Source of the DNA: JAPLNB01 sp964451955
Lineage (GTDB): Bacteria > Planctomycetota > Phycisphaerae > Tepidisphaerales > Tepidisphaeraceae
Reading direction: 5' to 3'
NCBI GenBank assembly: GCA_964451955.1
Contig: CAYVKG010000011.1
Coordinates: 6,428-70,427 of the forward strand
Length of the DNA stretch: 64,000 bases
In this document: piece after piece, positions 61,968 through 64,000 of the stretch
Layout: every line of letters starts with the position of its first letter
Position numbering within the stretch: the first letter of the stretch is position 1
Position numbers and translations under genes: made by a program
Notes under the pieces: generated by a model
Seen by the model: the letters and a program-made list of their open reading frames with translations, nothing else
Told to the model about the DNA's origin: nothing
The model's database searches: none

Positions 61968-63371
61968 CTATCGCTGGTTCGCTGCCGGCTCAATCCTGAA
62001 CTTGTGAGGCCTTGGTTGATTGGCCCGGAAAATCTCGTCTTCTATCTTCTGTGCGTCAATCCTGGCTGCTTCCACTCGCCCTTCCATCCCAACCACCCTC
62101 TTCTCGGCGTCGGCCAAACGCCTCTTCTCCGCTTCGTCACCAGGATTCTTCTCAACTTGGGCGGCCAAAAACTTGACGTTCTGGAAGTTCACCCATTCGT
62201 TGCGAAGTCTCTTCACAGGGCCTTCGTTTCGCTTCTTGTTCAATTCGGCTACCTTCGCTGCTTGCTGATATTGGGGCGTCTTCAAATTCGACTGCAGATC
62301 CAACCCCGCGGCTAACTCGTCGGCCGTGGCTCGGACCACTTCCTGCCCGTCAATCTGTACCGAATACTCGCCCACCGGCAGCCCCGATACTTGCAGCGTC
62401 TCCCGGCTGAACGCCACGCCGAGATTGGTCAACGTCACTCCTGGTTGAGCTTCCTCCGGTAATACCCAAGGCAACGCCTCTTCACTGGAAGTGAACACTA
62501 CACTGTTGCTAGTGCCCTCCATCTCTGTCACCTCCGCCGATGTGCCACTGCCCGACCATTTCCCGTCACGCAGCTTTAGCGACACAGCCGACACCATCCG
62601 CGGCAGGTTCAAATTGTCCACCATGGCGACCGCCATAATCACCTGAGCCGGCGCGTCAGGGTGAACCGAATCCCGAATCATCGTGAACCTGGGATCCTTT
62701 TGACGCTCGCGCAAAGAAATGTCATTCAAGGGACCCCACATGTCCACAAAGCCCAAACCTCGCTCGCTTGCGGTCTCTCGCAACCACGCGCCGTAGTAGG
62801 CCAGCGTCGCGTTATAAAAGGTCACCGCTTTGGGACCCATGAATCCACCGGGTTTCTGCATCCGCTTGGCCCGAGCATCGAACATCGTCGGCGTCATCAC
62901 GATCGCGGTGGCGCCTATTCTCTCAATCTCGTCCAGAAGCTGAATCATGTTCTTGCTGTAATCGGTGAAAACGTCGTCGAAATACTCCGCATAACGACCG
63001 TCGTTCATTCCCAACAGCACGGTCACATACTTCGGCTTGTAAGACGCGATGTCCCGGTCGAATCGCAACAGCGCGTCCCACGCGCGCGAACCACCAACGC
63101 CAGCGTTGTGCAACCGCAAACGCATCTTCGGGAAACGGGTATAGAAGTAGTCCTCCACATACTGCGTGTACAGGCATTGATGAGTGATGCTGTCCCCTAG
63201 AAAGACGATCGCGTCGCCATCCTTCAAATCCAGCTTGGCTAATGGTTTACGTGGAATGTATGCCGCCTCGTCCGCCGCCATGGATCCGGCCGAGCCGAAC
63301 GTCGCGAAGACCGCGACCATGACCAATAGAACGCCAACCCGCATGCCGCTATGTAATGGAATTGATTTCAT
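61968..63371 (-). CDS. Secreted SGNH/GDSL-family hydrolase
   Basis: Exported esterase-type protein of 467 residues. The leader is MRVGVLLVMVAVFATFGSAG. SGNH blocks: block I IVFLGDSITHQC with Ser61, block II NAGVGGSRAWD with the Gly, block III VTVLLGMNDGRYA with Asn123, and block V MIRDSVHPDAPAQ with Asp234 and His237. This N-terminal half (about 40-245) resembles planctomycete carbohydrate esterases that remove acetyl or methyl groups from polysaccharides. Residues about 250-370 form a beta domain. The rest is a charged coiled coil (AEKRVVGMEGRVEAARIDAQ), perhaps for binding or oligomerisation. Upstream signals are weak. It is the last coding unit before the right edge. Confidence 0.88.
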   Translation of the reverse strand: MKSIPLHSGMRVGVLLVMVAVFATFGSAGSMAADEAAYIPRKPLAKLDLKDGDAIVFLGDSITHQCLYTQYVEDYFYTRFPKMRLRLHNAGVGGSRAWDALLRFDRDIASYKPKYVTVLLGMNDGRYAEYFDDVFTDYSKNMIQLLDEIERIGATAIVMTPTMFDARAKRMQKPGGFMGPKAVTFYNATLAYYGAWLRETASERGLGFVDMWGPLNDISLRERQKDPRFTMIRDSVHPDAPAQVIMAVAMVDNLNLPRMVSAVSLKLRDGKWSGSGTSAEVTEMEGTSNSVVFTSSEEALPWVLPEEAQPGVTLTNLGVAFSRETLQVSGLPVGEYSVQIDGQEVVRATADELAAGLDLQSNLKTPQYQQAAKVAELNKKRNEGPVKRLRNEWVNFQNVKFLAAQVEKNPGDEAEKRRLADAEKRVVGMEGRVEAARIDAQKIEDEIFRANQPRPHKFRIEPAANQR

Positions 63372-64000
63372 GTGGGTAACCTAACGAGCCCCCCCCTGCC
63401 TGTCATGTGCCATTCGTCATGGTCCAAAATTCATTGCCAAGGCGTTGGCGTTAAGCCTCACGCCAACCCCAGATCCCCCATGCGACAGCCTGACCCGGTC
63501 CAAACTCGACCGCACGAGGTGGTCCGATTTGTCGAGCCTCACCCTATCTCACCCAGAACCACGCGGCAACCCCATAACAGTGCCTCGGCCACCCGCCCAA
63601 CCAGTGTCGACACCCAATCGGACCTCCGTTTACCTCTGCCTCCATCACCAACAACTGGACCACCACCACCGACAACTACAACTGCCCCTGCCCCTTCCCC
63701 CACAACCACGACATCCTCTGCCCCCAACGACTTCCCCCGCCCCCGCGTACTCGCGGGCAAGAGTCAGCCAGGGGGCTTCTCCCCCGGCCCTCAATCACCC
63801 ACCACACCCATCCCCCTCCATCACCGCCCCAACCGCCGCCGCCCGCCTCGCAAACACACACCCACTTCCGCCTTCTCCCTTCTGACCTCTGCCCTCTGCC
63901 TCCCTCCTCCACCCCCGCCCCCCCAATAGCAACCTTCTACCATTTCCGGCGCTGCGCCATCGGTAAAAATAAAAAAATCTTCTCTCCACTTCCCTAGGAA
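63372..64000. other. 629-bp pyrimidine-rich tail with no supported gene
   Basis: The plus strand is dominated by C and T. It contains C8 at 63389-63396, a perfect hairpin CCCGCG-TACT-CGCGGG at 63742-63757, and at 63861-63926 a nearly pure pyrimidine tract with two CTCTGCC units. The last 35 bases include an A-rich stretch (AAAAATAAAAAAAT). Open frames here are low-complexity Pro/Ser/Thr or Gly/Arg runs caused by the base bias, so none is called. Confidence 0.4.

Noticed and set aside
63539..63989. Several Gly/Arg-rich minus-strand frames at the right edge
   Set aside because: Low-complexity products of the polypyrimidine bias; no start signals.
1..64000. Insertion sequences, prophage, CRISPR array, integron
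   Set aside because: No transposase or integrase frame, no terminal inverted repeats around genes, and no regularly spaced direct repeats were seen.

Overview
The window comes from a Gram-negative, high-GC planctomycete, most likely of the class Phycisphaerae or close to it. The taxon is inferred from content. Two secreted proteins carry the N-terminal VExLExRxLL signature common in that phylum (13149-20774 and 33751-34515). There are GEVED repeats ending in a dockerin-like calcium-binding pair, a type II pseudopilin with the FTLVELLVVI start, several Tat-exported sugar-modifying enzymes, many secreted glycosidases, and an McsA-McsB pair. I see no transposase, integrase, phage gene, rRNA or CRISPR array. 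The only RNA gene seen is tRNA-Thr(CGT).

Layout. 1-2.5 kb: GNAT acetyltransferase, RidA-type deaminase and aldehyde dehydrogenase, all on the minus strand. 2.7-12.7 kb: an exported hydrolase, two Gfo/Idh/MocA oxidoreductases, an exported AP-endonuclease-2-type TIM barrel and two secreted propeller-like proteins, with two secreted proteins of unknown role. This is a plausible exported glycan-processing group. 13.1-20.8 kb: one 2541-residue modular surface protein. 21-27 kb: tRNA-Thr, a GH36 alpha-galactosidase, a right-handed beta-helix protein, a GH57 branching enzyme and a small membrane protein. 27.3-34.5 kb: poorly defined small ORFs, a sigma-54 activator, a DUF488 protein, an RRM RNA-binding protein, a BBP2-type porin, NadA and an RTX-like secreted protein. 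34.6-44.9 kb: GH29 alpha-L-fucosidase, McsB-McsA, a PTPS/QueD-family enzyme, a zinc-ribbon membrane protein, an L-rhamnose isomerase, a small HTH-like protein, an APH-family kinase and a clan GH-A glycosidase. 44.9-49 kb: pseudopilin, two cation/proton antiporters and a 46-residue lipoprotein. 49-55.8 kb: a fucose-activation operon (gmd, fcl, glycosyltransferase, fkp). 56-63.4 kb: a small secreted protein, an AsmA-like giant, a Tat-exported aldo/keto reductase and an SGNH hydrolase. The last 0.6 kb is pyrimidine-rich and appears non-coding.

How it fits together. The dominant theme is polysaccharide handling. Secreted enzymes (GH29, GH36, GH30-like, beta-helix, propellers, SGNH esterase) would release sugars. 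RhaI could channel deoxysugars. The fucose block can make GDP-L-fucose both from GDP-mannose (Gmd, Fcl) and from free fucose (Fkp), probably for a surface glycan built by the linked glycosyltransferase. The two most interesting leads are the possible exported 3-keto-glycoside pathway at 3.8-9.4 kb and the combined GDP-fucose operon, which is preceded by a run of perfect palindromes. Plus-strand composition is C-rich over most of 33-63 kb whichever way genes point, which suggests a replication-linked strand bias.
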